Numbered from the stretch's first letter, positions 42,895 through 52,646 are shown. The stretch: 64,000 nucleotides of DNA from Bremerella cremea (GCF_003335505.1 NZ_QPEX01000030.1:248001-312000); one strand, 5' to 3'. Notes: generated from the letters alone by a model not told the origin. Made by a program: numbers and translations.

Positions 42895-45800
42895 GGCTCC
42901 GTTGTTTCCGCGATCGCAAAAAATTGCACGTTATCTCTAGATCCTTGATAACATGCCAAAGACGAAGATGCTAAAGGGAGAAAAGTACCCCCGAAGTCGT
43001 AAGGCTCGAAACGACCATTGCGATAAATTTGCACGGCAGAGTTTTCGGGGTCGATCACTGCCAGGTGAAGCCAACCACCGCGACATAATCGCCCGATAGT
43101 CTCGTTGCGTTCCATAATGGAAAGCATGGCTTCCGGGGTTGTTTCGATAACAAATAGCATCCGAAGAGGATCGTGAATCTCGACCATTTGCTGGTAAAGG
43201 CCCGTCCTTAGGTCACTCGCAGTTCCTTCCATGACGCCCAGCATCGACACAATGTTGTGCGGCAACTTCGATCCAGAACCATAAACAATATGGTCAACTC
43301 GCGAAAAGTAGTATTCCAGATTGATGCCGGCACAAACAGGAATCGCCGCTGCCAATATACGGGCAAGGATGGCGTGCTCTTCGTTGTCTTGGAAGGGATC
43401 GTAAGAAGTAAGAAATGCCCGGCGGTCAAGGAATAGTCCGCGTGACCATGCACGTCGCCCAACTACGCAGATTGCATTGGTTGCGTGGTTGTATTCAGGA
43501 CGAGCCTGCGAGATGTCTTGGGCGCGTCCTTCGACATGACGAAGTGCTTCTCTGGGGGAAATGGAAAGGGGGGCCGAAGCAAAACGTCGGCAGCGCTCAT
43601 GGGCATTGCGTTGGCGCGCCTCTTCGATCGCTGCGTGGGCCGTCTCGAAATCTTTACGGTGCGACGCAGGCAACTGGTCGAGGTCAAAGAACCTGACCGA
43701 ATCGTCGCAAGTGTTGTGGTAGGCACCCACAAAAACGGTATCGTTGGGAATGGTGATGCCAGACTCTTTAACCTTGGCACGGACCCGCCAATCGTTGGCC
43801 ATTTTAGCGAATGCCCTGGCATTCGGACCGCCACGTTTACCGGCACATGCCCCGCAGCAGTAGGCCGATTCGTGAGGGTTATTCAAGCTCGACGAGCCGT
43901 GACCACAAACAACAAAGAGGCGAGAAAATGCTTGCGGGCTAGTAAGGCCGATGTCTTGCAACAGACGTACGACCACCGCAGCCATTTCGTCGCAGGTAAA
44001 CCCGACGTGTCCGTTATCGGGACCAGGGGCGTCTTGATAGCGTTCCAGTTGAAGCGTTGTGACGGGCGGTGGTTGTACCAAGGCCCCGAATCTTCTGCGG
44101 ATACGAGACGTTAAATGGGGAAAGAGCACGCTGGCCACCAGGGGAACCGTCGCCAACGTCCCAACAATACCTGCCAGAATTCCGCCTAAGAAGGTTCGGC
44201 TGCGCGTGTTAAACACGTGACTTGCTAACCCCAGTCGTCGCCGCAACTCGGCCCGCTCGCGATGCATCCCTTCAAAGGTATAGCCAACGTCCTCTTGAAC
44301 GTAGTGGCTAGGGGTAATCACATTGGGGCACAACGGTTGGTAGAAGCTATCGGCTGCTCCTCGATAATACATGGCCACCGCAAAGAAGCCTGCCGCACCA
44401 AACGTCTCGCATTCGGGGTGGGCTTCTTCTAAGTGCCGCCGGAACGATTCTTCTCGGTCGTCGATACAGGTCAGGATTTGGAAATCGGGACGTTGTAACT
44501 TGTGTTCTCTTGCTATCTGCTGCTGGTTCTTAGTGTGATTAACAAAAGCATCCAAGGCTTCGCGACGGTATTTTCGTTCAAACGCTTCGTGGTACGTGCG
44601 ACGACGTTCGATAGGAGAAAAACCATCCGCTTCATCCAACAGCTCTTGCCATTGCGAACTGTTCAGTTCGTGAAGCTGCAGCGGTTGCCAGCCCAGTGTC
44701 TGGGCAACCTGAAACAAAAGGAATGCTCTGCGTTCCACGCTTAAGGGGTGCAGTGTCGTTTGTTTCGTGCGAGCGAATTGCAGCACGTCGATAACTTCGC
44801 TGCGTTTGCCCATTTCCTCCAAGCCAATGCTGGCGATGGCAAAACGTTCGAGAATGAGCTTAATGGCCAACAGACCTAGCAAAGAGTCTGGGGCGATAGG
44901 ATGAACGACTGGTCCAGCCCCTGATTCCAGTTGCCAGACGATTCCTGCCCAGCCACGCAGGCTAAGCAGCGTTTGCGTAATGAACTCTTCCCGATCATGC
45001 TCCGCAATTCCGAGCTTACCCAGCGATTCCTCGATTGATGCTTCAGGCGTAATGCCGGAATGCTGCAAGCGACGCAACTCGGCGGGAAGTCCCTGTAGCC
45101 AAAGGTCGGCTAACCAATTCTCTTGGGAATACAGAGTCAGAAACGCTTGATAGAAGCCTTGGTCGCGACATGGCAGCTCCCAATCGGAATACCCTTGGTC
45201 GACGTAGGCCGCGCAAAACCGGATTAACAGGTCGTGGACGTTGCGATCAATATCCTCGCCCAGTGAATTTAACAACAAGTCGCGTGGACGTATGTAATGA
45301 TGGGTGACTTGTTTGGGGGTAATCGACCGAATTCCGTTGCAGCAGATTCTCCAAAGCAGGTGCAGCGAAAACTTTTCCCAGGCGGCATCATTCCATGCCT
45401 GAGGATTGCGGCCAAGTCTCGCTAGCACGCCATCCATATCTGCATAAGCTGCGGTCTGCTCGTGGTGCAACCATTGCCGTGCCCCGGCGAGGATCCGGTC
45501 GCGATGATCTTGGGAGACCTCAGCGCGAAATCGTTCGAGCGTATCGGTTTCGGCCAGGATCCATTGCAGCTCTGCATCCGAGCCGACGTGGACTGGATGA
45601 CGAAGCATCGCCAGGCGAATTTGCTCGCGCGTTCCCAGGCCGTTAATTCGCTCTTGGTTATGTTCGCCCAGGTTCTCTCTTAAGACTGCCTGAAGGTCTT
45701 CAGCCGTGATACGGCCACCTTTCAGCAACTGGCGATACTCTTGCTCAGGTAAATAGGGTTGAGCTCCGTATCGTTCCAGGCCTTCTTTGACCGCCTGATG

Positions 45801-46028
45801 AAAGTTCTGGTTTTCGAACGCATGCAGTGTATTGTGGTGAACGAATACTTCGATTGGCCCTTGAGAGGGCAAAAGGTGCGCAGCGTGCTGCACCAAGGCG
45901 CGTATTCCTTCTGGCCCGGAATGATCTTTAACCGCAGTAGCCGTAGAGTCCGTAGTGTGTTCCAAGAGTAAATCGAGCCTGGGCTTACATGCAGAGTACG
46001 AGGGAAGAATCAGTATCCATGCTTCCAT
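42891..46028 (-). CDS. dabA: DabA inorganic-carbon transporter subunit (DUF2309), 1045 aa
   Basis: The carbonic-anhydrase-like site is clear: Cys521 and Asp523 in LTCIDDRE, His710 in VCGHGSSSLNNPHESAYCCG and Cys725, with the same His-to-Cys spacing of 15 as in the characterised DabA. FVHHNTLHAFEN near residue 62 and the long helical middle part are typical of the family. DabA binds zinc and turns CO2 into bicarbonate vectorially in the cytoplasm, driven through DabB. The length is above the usual 800-870 residues for many DabA proteins, with extra sequence before the active site. No good ribosome site is seen at the ATG. It is divergent from the beta-carbonic anhydrase gene. Confidence 0.93.
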   Translation of the reverse strand: MEAWILILPSYSACKPRLDLLLEHTTDSTATAVKDHSGPEGIRALVQHAAHLLPSQGPIEVFVHHNTLHAFENQNFHQAVKEGLERYGAQPYLPEQEYRQLLKGGRITAEDLQAVLRENLGEHNQERINGLGTREQIRLAMLRHPVHVGSDAELQWILAETDTLERFRAEVSQDHRDRILAGARQWLHHEQTAAYADMDGVLARLGRNPQAWNDAAWEKFSLHLLWRICCNGIRSITPKQVTHHYIRPRDLLLNSLGEDIDRNVHDLLIRFCAAYVDQGYSDWELPCRDQGFYQAFLTLYSQENWLADLWLQGLPAELRRLQHSGITPEASIEESLGKLGIAEHDREEFITQTLLSLRGWAGIVWQLESGAGPVVHPIAPDSLLGLLAIKLILERFAIASIGLEEMGKRSEVIDVLQFARTKQTTLHPLSVERRAFLLFQVAQTLGWQPLQLHELNSSQWQELLDEADGFSPIERRRTYHEAFERKYRREALDAFVNHTKNQQQIAREHKLQRPDFQILTCIDDREESFRRHLEEAHPECETFGAAGFFAVAMYYRGAADSFYQPLCPNVITPSHYVQEDVGYTFEGMHRERAELRRRLGLASHVFNTRSRTFLGGILAGIVGTLATVPLVASVLFPHLTSRIRRRFGALVQPPPVTTLQLERYQDAPGPDNGHVGFTCDEMAAVVVRLLQDIGLTSPQAFSRLFVVCGHGSSSLNNPHESAYCCGACAGKRGGPNARAFAKMANDWRVRAKVKESGITIPNDTVFVGAYHNTCDDSVRFFDLDQLPASHRKDFETAHAAIEEARQRNAHERCRRFASAPLSISPREALRHVEGRAQDISQARPEYNHATNAICVVGRRAWSRGLFLDRRAFLTSYDPFQDNEEHAILARILAAAIPVCAGINLEYYFSRVDHIVYGSGSKLPHNIVSMLGVMEGTASDLRTGLYQQMVEIHDPLRMLFVIETTPEAMLSIMERNETIGRLCRGGWLHLAVIDPENSAVQIYRNGRFEPYDFGGTFLPLASSSLACYQGSRDNVQFFAIAETTEP

Positions 46029-46256
46029 AAGGGGGGCATGAAAGGTTGTGCGTCAGCGCCCCTGATATGCAAGTGTTGTACCACACCTGCGCCGAACTTT
46101 TGTTTTCAAGGTGTCAAGTGCGCGTTATCCCTAATCGGCATTTGAAATTCGGACAAATGCCTTTCGTTCTCAAAAATTCAGTAAATGGTGAGGACAGAAC
46201 ACCAGGGGATGAATAGAATCATGGTGATGTCTGCTACGCAGAATATTGCAGATGCT

Positions 46257-46272
46257 GTGCAATTATTTGCAC
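46257..46272. promoter_or_regulatory. Palindrome in the dabA / carbonic anhydrase divergent region
   Basis: GTGCAA-TTAT-TTGCAC is a perfect 6-6 inverted repeat with a four-base spacer, ending 31 bp before the carbonic anhydrase ATG and about 230 bp before the dabA start. This is the form and place of a dimeric regulator's operator. No promoter boxes could be assigned with confidence. Confidence 0.45.
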
Positions 46273-46303
46273 TTTTTGCTTTGAAGCACCTAAGGAACGA
46301 CTG

Positions 46304-46969
46304 ATGCAGCGGCTAGTTCAGGGAATCCATCGCTTTCAACGTGAGCAATTCAGTCATGATCAGAAGCTCTTTGAGACACTAGTCGAAGGGCAGCACCCTT
46401 TGGCCTTGTTTATTACCTGTTCCGATTCTCGAATCGACCCGAGTCGCCTCACGCAGACCAATCCTGGTGAGCTGTTCATTCAGAGAACGGCGGGGAATAT
46501 CGTGCCTCCTTATGGGGCGGTTCTCGGCGGCGAGGCGGCCACGATTGAATATGCGGTGTCTGCCTTAAAAGTCCGCGACATTATCATCTGCGGCCACTCG
46601 CACTGTGGGGCAATGTCTGGCCTGTTATCGCCGGAAATGATTGAGAATATGCCTGCCGTGCGGGCCTATCTGCAGCACGCGGAAGCTACCCGGCGGATTG
46701 TCGAGGAAAACTATGCTCACCTGTCCGATCCGGCCCAACGGCTGACTCTGACGGTAGAAGAGAATGTTTTGGTGCAATTAGAAAGCCTGAGAACCCACCC
46801 GTCTGTCGCTGCAGCGATTGGGCGTGGAGACGTAAAGCTTCATGGCTGGGTTTATAAGTTTGAGACCGGGGATGTCTTTGCTTTTGACCCCGATCAAAAT
46901 CAGTTTCTTTCTCTCCAAGATGCGGCTTCCCCGGTCAACGAATTGCAACGCAGCTTGCCGCCAATCTGA
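46304..46969 (+). CDS. Beta-class carbonic anhydrase, 221 aa
   Basis: The zinc ligands are Cys39, His98 and Cys101 (ITCSDSR, CGHSHCGAM), and the catalytic dyad Asp41-Arg43 is present. Length and order match the plant-like beta class. It interconverts CO2 and bicarbonate in the cytoplasm. AAGGA lies about eight bases before the ATG. It is divergent from the dab operon across a 275-bp region, so both are probably regulated together and serve carbon supply for carboxylases. There is no signal peptide. Confidence 0.95.
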   Translation: MQRLVQGIHRFQREQFSHDQKLFETLVEGQHPLALFITCSDSRIDPSRLTQTNPGELFIQRTAGNIVPPYGAVLGGEAATIEYAVSALKVRDIIICGHSHCGAMSGLLSPEMIENMPAVRAYLQHAEATRRIVEENYAHLSDPAQRLTLTVEENVLVQLESLRTHPSVAAAIGRGDVKLHGWVYKFETGDVFAFDPDQNQFLSLQDAASPVNELQRSLPPI

Positions 46970-47082
46970 CGTACTCGAATAGTCGTTTCAAGCGTTCCGC
47001 CAGCAAGACCGCTGCGTGACGCTCGGGAATTGATCATAATGATCGAAACGCTATTTATTGAGGTTTTGCTCTAGCTCTCCCC

Positions 47083-48444
47083 ATGTTTCGAACACAGCCA
47101 GCCCGTGCAGGAAATGGTTTCCGACTTCCGATTGCCGGGCTGTTGCTACTTAGTTTGGCCGCTCTCGTAATCACTCTCTGGACCGTGCCTGACTTTTGGC
47201 GGGAACAGGACATTGTCGAGGAGTTAACTCTTAAGCTGCCCCGTGATTCAACGGCTACCGCCAAAGAGTTAGCCGTTGAATTAGGATGGCAGTTTCGGCT
47301 TTCCATTCTGGTGGTGATTAACCTAATCGGTACCGGCCTAACGCTGATTCTGCTTTCTCGTGCTTACAGCTCGTCTCAAGAGTCCTTGCGAGATCTTAAA
47401 GCCCTGGCGGGGGATATTTTAAGTAGCATGGATCAGGCCGTCATCACGACCGATTGCAAGGGCTACGTCACCAGTATCAACCGGCAAGGGATGGAATTGT
47501 TGGGGGTGAAGCCAGACTGCGTCGATAAGCATGTCAAAACGTTGTCCACAGCGATTGCCCTGGATCGTTTTTTGACGGACTGGCAAGCGGACGATTCGGT
47601 GTTGCTGACACGCGATTTTCACTCGAGCACCAATGGAAGAACCGTCCGGGCAACTTGCCAAACCTTGAATAACTTTGAAGGAGAGAAAATCGGGCAGGTC
47701 TTGCAGCTTCTCGACGTGACCGAACGGGTTTTGATCGAAGAGCGGATGCGGCGAATGGAACGCTACATGGGGCTCGGTTCCTTGGCGGCGGGACTCCATC
47801 ACGAAATCCGCAACCCGCTGGCAGCCGTATCGTTGCATGTACAACTCTTGGAAGAGCAACTTGAGGAAAGTCAAGTTTCCGAGGAAGTTCAACAGATGCT
47901 GGCCGTTATCAAGGCAGAAATGACACGCATCGGAGGGGTGTTAGAGAGCTTTCGCGATTTCGCATCGATGGACAAGTTGAACCTAGAGCCGATCAATCTG
48001 GCGCGTCTCATTCAACGGCAGGTCGATTTGGCGATTCCTCAAGCTAGGCAGCAAGGAATTGTGGTTCGGTGTGTTCTGCCGCAGCCTCCTTTGCCAAAAA
48101 TAACGGCAGACCTTGTCCGAATGGAACAAGCTTTGCTAAATCTTTTCGTCAACGCAATGCAAGCCATGCCCAACGGAGGCGAACTCATCGTTACGGCATC
48201 TACGACGCCTGAATTCGTTCGCGTAGAAATATCCGATACAGGAAATGGAATTCCTGAAAAACTCCGCGAACGAGTGTTTGATGCTTATTTCACGACCAAG
48301 AGCGAAGGAACCGGGCTGGGGCTTTCCTTGTGTGACAAAATCGTCCGACAGCATAATGGGAATCTGGACTTTCTTAGCAGTAAGGAAGGGACGACTTTTG
48401 TGATAACTTTGCCCACTGAACAAGTCTCTTCTCTCTCGGACTAA
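47083..48444 (+). CDS. Membrane-bound PAS sensor kinase of the NtrB class, 453 aa
   Basis: Two transmembrane helices (about residues 15-40 and 68-92) enclose a short periplasmic loop of about 35 residues with TVPDFWREQ. A PAS domain follows (SMDQAVITTDCKGYVTSINRQG, to VTERV near 210). The kinase core has AAGLHHEIRNPLAAVSLHV, N-box LLNLFVNAMQAMP, DTGNGIPE, FDAYFTTKSEGTGLGLSL. In the phospho-site the usual AHE is HHE, with the phospho-His retained. It precedes the NtrC-type gene by 4 bp. The ribosome site is poor. Its position downstream of the carbonic anhydrase gene may be meaningful. Confidence 0.92.
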   Translation: MFRTQPARAGNGFRLPIAGLLLLSLAALVITLWTVPDFWREQDIVEELTLKLPRDSTATAKELAVELGWQFRLSILVVINLIGTGLTLILLSRAYSSSQESLRDLKALAGDILSSMDQAVITTDCKGYVTSINRQGMELLGVKPDCVDKHVKTLSTAIALDRFLTDWQADDSVLLTRDFHSSTNGRTVRATCQTLNNFEGEKIGQVLQLLDVTERVLIEERMRRMERYMGLGSLAAGLHHEIRNPLAAVSLHVQLLEEQLEESQVSEEVQQMLAVIKAEMTRIGGVLESFRDFASMDKLNLEPINLARLIQRQVDLAIPQARQQGIVVRCVLPQPPLPKITADLVRMEQALLNLFVNAMQAMPNGGELIVTASTTPEFVRVEISDTGNGIPEKLRERVFDAYFTTKSEGTGLGLSLCDKIVRQHNGNLDFLSSKEGTTFVITLPTEQVSSLSD

Positions 48445-48448
48445 CCCC

Positions 48449-49810
48449 ATGGACGAAGCGTTTCGTATTTTGCTGGTAGACGACGAGCCCAACATTCGTT
48501 CTGGCTTGGCCAAAGGGCTTGAAAAAGAAGTCGACGGCATCGATACCGCAAGCAACGTCAATGAGGCGATCGATAAGTTCGACGCGGGCAACTTCCAAAT
48601 CGTCATTGCTGATGTGCGGTTGCCTGGGGATCGTGACGGATTGGAACTCTTATCGCTGATTCAGCAGCGCAAACCCAATACGACGATGATCATGATTACG
48701 GCCCATGGTACCGTCGAAATGGCGGTCGATGCGATGCGCCGTGGGGCATTCGACTTCATTACCAAGCCGGTCGATCTGAATTTAATCCGGCAGCAGATCG
48801 CCAAAGCGGTAGAACATCATCGCTTGCTGACGGAAAATCGTTTCCTGAAAGACCGCTTAGCCAAAGCAGGCGAGTTGCCGAATATCATCGGCAATTGTCG
48901 GGCCCTCAGCGAAGTGCTGCTGCAAATCCGACAAGTTGCCGATACCGATGCTACGGTGCTGATTCATGGTGAAAGTGGCACCGGCAAAGAATTGCTGGCG
49001 AAAGCCATTCACGATTTGAGTAAGCGCTCGACTTTTCCCTTTGTGCCCATCAACTTGGGTGCGTTGCCAGTGAACTTACTGGAAAGTGAATTGTTTGGTC
49101 ACGAAAAAGGTGCCTTTACAGGAGCGTTTCGCCAGAAGCCTGGCTGTTTCGAGCAGTCGATGCGAGGAACTCTTTTCCTGGACGAGATTACTGAAATTCC
49201 GATGAAGTGCCAGGTCGATCTGTTGCGTGTGCTCGAAACCGGGCAGTTCACAAGGGTAGGGGGGGAGGGGATCTTTTCGTCTGATGCTCGTATCGTGTCG
49301 GCAACCAACCGAGACATTCCACAGCTTGTGGAAGAGGGGGCTTTTCGTGAGGATCTTTATTACCGGCTCAACATTGTTCCCATTGAAGTGCCTCCGTTGC
49401 GACAGCGGCGTGAGGACATTCCTCTTTTAGTCGAACACTTCTTGAATCACTTTTGCACACGTCATCAGAGGCAGCTAAAAACCCTAGATAATGACGCAAT
49501 GCAAGTGCTGATGTCGGCGAGTTGGCCAGGCAATGTTCGTCAGCTTCGAAACGTGATTGAGCGATTGGTGGTTACCGTCAACAAAGAGACGATTACCGCC
49601 AACAGCTTGCCTGCGGAACTAAGTTCGGGGGGGGCTAAGGTTTCCCCAAGTGAGATTCGTTCGTTGGCGGAGGTAACCGAGTTAGCCGAAAAAGAAGCGA
49701 TCTTAGCTTCCCTGGCAGCCAACGATTTTCATCGCGAGCAGACTGCCCGTGTGCTAGGAGTCAGCGTGCGGACGCTGCACTACAAGATGAGCCGTTACGG
49801 TTTGCATTAG
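48449..49810 (+). CDS. NtrC-family sigma-54-dependent response regulator, 453 aa
   Basis: A receiver (1-120; VDDEPN, IADVRLPGDRDG, TKPVD) leads to an AAA+ domain with GESGTGKE, a perfect GAFTGA loop, LFLDEITEI and an R-finger region (FREDLYYRL), and then a Fis-type helix-turn-helix at the end (REQTARVLGVSVRTLHYKMSRYG). All parts needed for sigma-54 activation are present. The cognate kinase is the gene just upstream. I found no -24/-12 promoter beside it, so its targets may be elsewhere. A REP-like repeat copy begins at its last base. Confidence 0.95.
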   Translation: MDEAFRILLVDDEPNIRSGLAKGLEKEVDGIDTASNVNEAIDKFDAGNFQIVIADVRLPGDRDGLELLSLIQQRKPNTTMIMITAHGTVEMAVDAMRRGAFDFITKPVDLNLIRQQIAKAVEHHRLLTENRFLKDRLAKAGELPNIIGNCRALSEVLLQIRQVADTDATVLIHGESGTGKELLAKAIHDLSKRSTFPFVPINLGALPVNLLESELFGHEKGAFTGAFRQKPGCFEQSMRGTLFLDEITEIPMKCQVDLLRVLETGQFTRVGGEGIFSSDARIVSATNRDIPQLVEEGAFREDLYYRLNIVPIEVPPLRQRREDIPLLVEHFLNHFCTRHQRQLKTLDNDAMQVLMSASWPGNVRQLRNVIERLVVTVNKETITANSLPAELSSGGAKVSPSEIRSLAEVTELAEKEAILASLAANDFHREQTARVLGVSVRTLHYKMSRYGLH

Positions 49811-49855
49811 GCATCTGTTGGTCGCCCCTGTTGGATTGGCGACGCTTTTGTCAAT
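49810..49855. repeat. Dispersed REP-like element, copy 4 (46 bp)
   Basis: GGCATCTGTTGGTCGCCCCTGTT...GTCAAT aligns gap-free with the 46-bp core of copies 1-3 and keeps CCCCTGTTGGATTGGCG. Only GATTG/CAATC of the stem remains. It abuts the stop codon of the NtrC-type gene, the same position relative to a gene end as copies 1 and 2. Confidence 0.8.
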
Positions 49856-49940
49856 CGTCAGCGTGATAGATCCTCGCACGCTGAGTTTGAAGGAGACACC
49901 TTTGTCGGCGAAGGTCTCAACCGTCGAGCCTTGGGTAGCT

Positions 49941-51947
49941 CTAAGGCATTTTTGCCTGTCGGTAGACCTTGTCGATCAAATCGTACTTCTCAGGCCAGAT
50001 TTGGCTTACGGGTCTGAGGTCGAGTTCGACCAAGCGTTTGGCGGCTTTAAGTCCAGACTCTTCGTCTTCCCATTTGGCGGCTAGCAACAGAGTTTGATTG
50101 ATGGCGAAGGCATCTTCGGTGGTTTCGGTAATCGCCAACATTCCTTTCATGATCCGCTCGCGTGAGAAATCGGTTTCGGTATCGATATCGTCCCAGCTGA
50201 CGAAACGGGAAACGTGTTGAGCGATGCGGGCGTACATGATGTCACCTTCGACGCCTCCTAGTTTGTCGGCGGTGAAGCGGGCCAGATAGCCAGTTTCGCC
50301 TGGTCGGCCGCCCCAACGCGGAAGGCGGGCGACCGCTTCTTCAGCGAACGTGCGATGGTAGTTGGGGTATTTCTCGAAAGCCTGACGCAGGTATTTGTTC
50401 ACCTCTTCCCGTTCCCACTGTAAGTTCTTACCGGCAATAATCGCACAGGTATACGCTTCCGCCGGAACGTCTTGTTGGTCGAACACCGGTGCCACGACTT
50501 CCCATGATTTTTCCATGTTGTCGTAGAAGGCTTCCCAGGCATCTTCCGGCACGCTATTGGCGTAGCCTCCGCCACGAATTCGGTAGCCATCGGCCAGGTA
50601 CAAGCGGAACAAGACGATACGCATGAACTGGGAGTTGTCGGGGTTTTCTTCAATCCATTTATGCAGGGATGGATATGGCTGATCTTCGTCGCTCCCTTTC
50701 AGTCTCGGGGCGATTGCTTGCACCGATCGCATCAGGAACGTGTAGGGCGTTTCGTGTTCTTTGTCTTCGAAGTGATCGACACGTCCGTTCCACTGCTGGG
50801 CGATCATTTCCAACGCATCGAATCGTTGACGAAAACTTTCGTTGGAAACAGAAACCGAGAGCCTACTGATCCCTGATGTGGTATCAAGATAGGCATCCCA
50901 GCGAGTCACGTGCCCTTCCGGGGTGATGGTGACCAGTGTTTCGCCGTTGGGCAAAATTTGGGTATGTTCAGGAGGAAGTTCCGCTGGCAGTTCGACAAAC
51001 TTGGCCGGACGTCCAAAGGATGTCTCTCGTACTTCAAGTCGCTTGTCGGTCAGTGTCCAGATCCAATTGTTGTAGTCGACTAAAGCTGCATCATAAAGTG
51101 TTTCGGCAATATCGATCTGCTTAAAAGTGGGTTCGTATTTGTCTTCCCCTTTGTAATAAAGGATTACCCAAGCAAGTTGATGAGGGCCTCCGACCATGAA
51201 ATTGTCGTTTGCCGAATCGATGAATTGCGGCGGTTCTAGTTCCAGGTGATTTTCTGAACGCTCGTGACCGTCGTAGTAAACATCGGTGACTTTGTTCTCT
51301 GGGCCGACGTGAACTTTCCACCACGGTTCTTGCCTGCCACCGGCCGCGATCAAACTTTGAACGACGGTATCTTCGGTGGGGCCAGGATCGAACCCTTTGG
51401 ATTTACCAAACGCATCCACTTCGAACGACTTGCCGAACTGATCGATGGCGATGACACGGTTTTGATCTGCTGAGAGGCGTACCATTGCGATGGGAGTTTT
51501 AAACGCATCGTAGCGGATCAACGGTTTCGTTTTCGGGGGGACGTAAACTTCAATTAGACCTGAGGGATATCCAATCACAACCGAATTGCCGTTGTCTGAG
51601 ATGGTGATCTCCGAATCAGGCGACGCTTGCTCTGGCAGGATACGGGCGATCTGCTCGCCAGTCTTCAAATTCCACGTTACCAAGGCCCCCTCGGTGTCGA
51701 GAACTAGCAGCGTACTGCCATCTTTGGAAATCGACGTCTTGGAAACCGCAGGGCCGCTTAAATCGAATTCGTTGGCCTTATGTATTTGCGGCGGCCGCTT
51801 GCGATGGGCCAGTTTCGCCCAAGACTCGACAAGTTTTTCCGCAGGTGGTTTTGGGGGCTGGGGCTGGTCTTGGGCGAATGCAGAAATGCCGCTTGCCAAT
51901 AAAACAAACAAGCACGCCAGACGGAAGCAGAGCGAATTAAAACGCAT
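49941..51947 (-). CDS. Exported beta-propeller-like protein with helical C-terminus, 668 aa
   Basis: ATG 51947 begins a clear Sec signal peptide (RFNSLCFRLACLFVLLASGISAFAQ, cleavage near residue 25); a longer frame from 52040 would add 31 residues and hide it. Residues about 60-320 have repeated WD40-like strands (KDGSTLLVLDTEGALVTWNLKTG, DNGNSVVIGYPSGLIEVY, NGETLVTITPEGHVTRWDA). The C-terminal half is helical and contains FEKYPNYHRTFAEEAVARLPRWGG, which may be related to DUF4034. It probably works in the periplasm as a binding or scaffold protein. It is monocistronic and converges on the NtrC-type gene. Confidence 0.7.
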   Translation of the reverse strand: MRFNSLCFRLACLFVLLASGISAFAQDQPQPPKPPAEKLVESWAKLAHRKRPPQIHKANEFDLSGPAVSKTSISKDGSTLLVLDTEGALVTWNLKTGEQIARILPEQASPDSEITISDNGNSVVIGYPSGLIEVYVPPKTKPLIRYDAFKTPIAMVRLSADQNRVIAIDQFGKSFEVDAFGKSKGFDPGPTEDTVVQSLIAAGGRQEPWWKVHVGPENKVTDVYYDGHERSENHLELEPPQFIDSANDNFMVGGPHQLAWVILYYKGEDKYEPTFKQIDIAETLYDAALVDYNNWIWTLTDKRLEVRETSFGRPAKFVELPAELPPEHTQILPNGETLVTITPEGHVTRWDAYLDTTSGISRLSVSVSNESFRQRFDALEMIAQQWNGRVDHFEDKEHETPYTFLMRSVQAIAPRLKGSDEDQPYPSLHKWIEENPDNSQFMRIVLFRLYLADGYRIRGGGYANSVPEDAWEAFYDNMEKSWEVVAPVFDQQDVPAEAYTCAIIAGKNLQWEREEVNKYLRQAFEKYPNYHRTFAEEAVARLPRWGGRPGETGYLARFTADKLGGVEGDIMYARIAQHVSRFVSWDDIDTETDFSRERIMKGMLAITETTEDAFAINQTLLLAAKWEDEESGLKAAKRLVELDLRPVSQIWPEKYDLIDKVYRQAKMP

Positions 51948-52646
51948 GAAGTCAAATTCCCTGAGAACCAGCAAGATGAGCAGCGGCAATAGGCACGCTA
52001 GCAATGGACTTTTAATTCTACCTTCCGGTCTCGTCTTCACGAGCCTGTTTCAAGGAAAGTGCGCGATTTGTAAGTTATGAAAAAAAACGGGTAATTATGC
52101 GTTTCTAGAGACGTTGTTTGGCGGCTTCCCGGTAGGAAATTGACTCTAGCAATTGCGTCAGCTTCGAGGTTTGCCACAGCAGAAGGAGTGCGGAATCAAA
52201 CGTCTTACCGGATACAGCACACCTGGCAGGGAATCGGCGCGTCAATCGCAATAACGTAGCTGATCCTAGAAATTCAACAGGCTACTAAACTCTAATGAGT
52301 TCATGTGCACGACACACATTGGTAAAGAAACGAGGCAACCTCTTGGAGACAGGCTGAAGTCCCATTGCCTTTCACCGTAGACCGATTAAATCAGTTGCTT
52401 TTTCAAGGTAGCATCAGCTTTCCAGAGCCATCGCCCGAGGCGTCAGGCGATGAATAATCCCCTCCATAAAGCTGCTTGTAAAATCGCGAACCAGTGACGT
52501 CTTTTCCGCGTCTACACGATCAGGTAAACTAACGCTTTACGCTTTGGAAGCTCCGCAAAAGCATTTCCAAAGATACAAAGAGTGATTCCAGTATCAAGCG
52601 TAAAATTCACACCATAAGCCATTGCAATTAAACGGCTTAGGTGCCT
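51948..52646. other. Intergenic region between the propeller gene and tRNA-Pro
   Basis: About 700 bases without a supported gene. A hairpin (CATCGCC at 52429-52435, GGCGATG at 52446-52452) lies in the middle. The promoter of the propeller gene (minus strand) and that of the tRNA (plus strand) should be here, but I could not assign boxes. Confidence 0.45.

Noticed and set aside
46029..46303. Sigma-54 promoter for carbonic anhydrase
   Set aside because: TTGCA-like pieces exist, but no GG at the required 12-base distance upstream.
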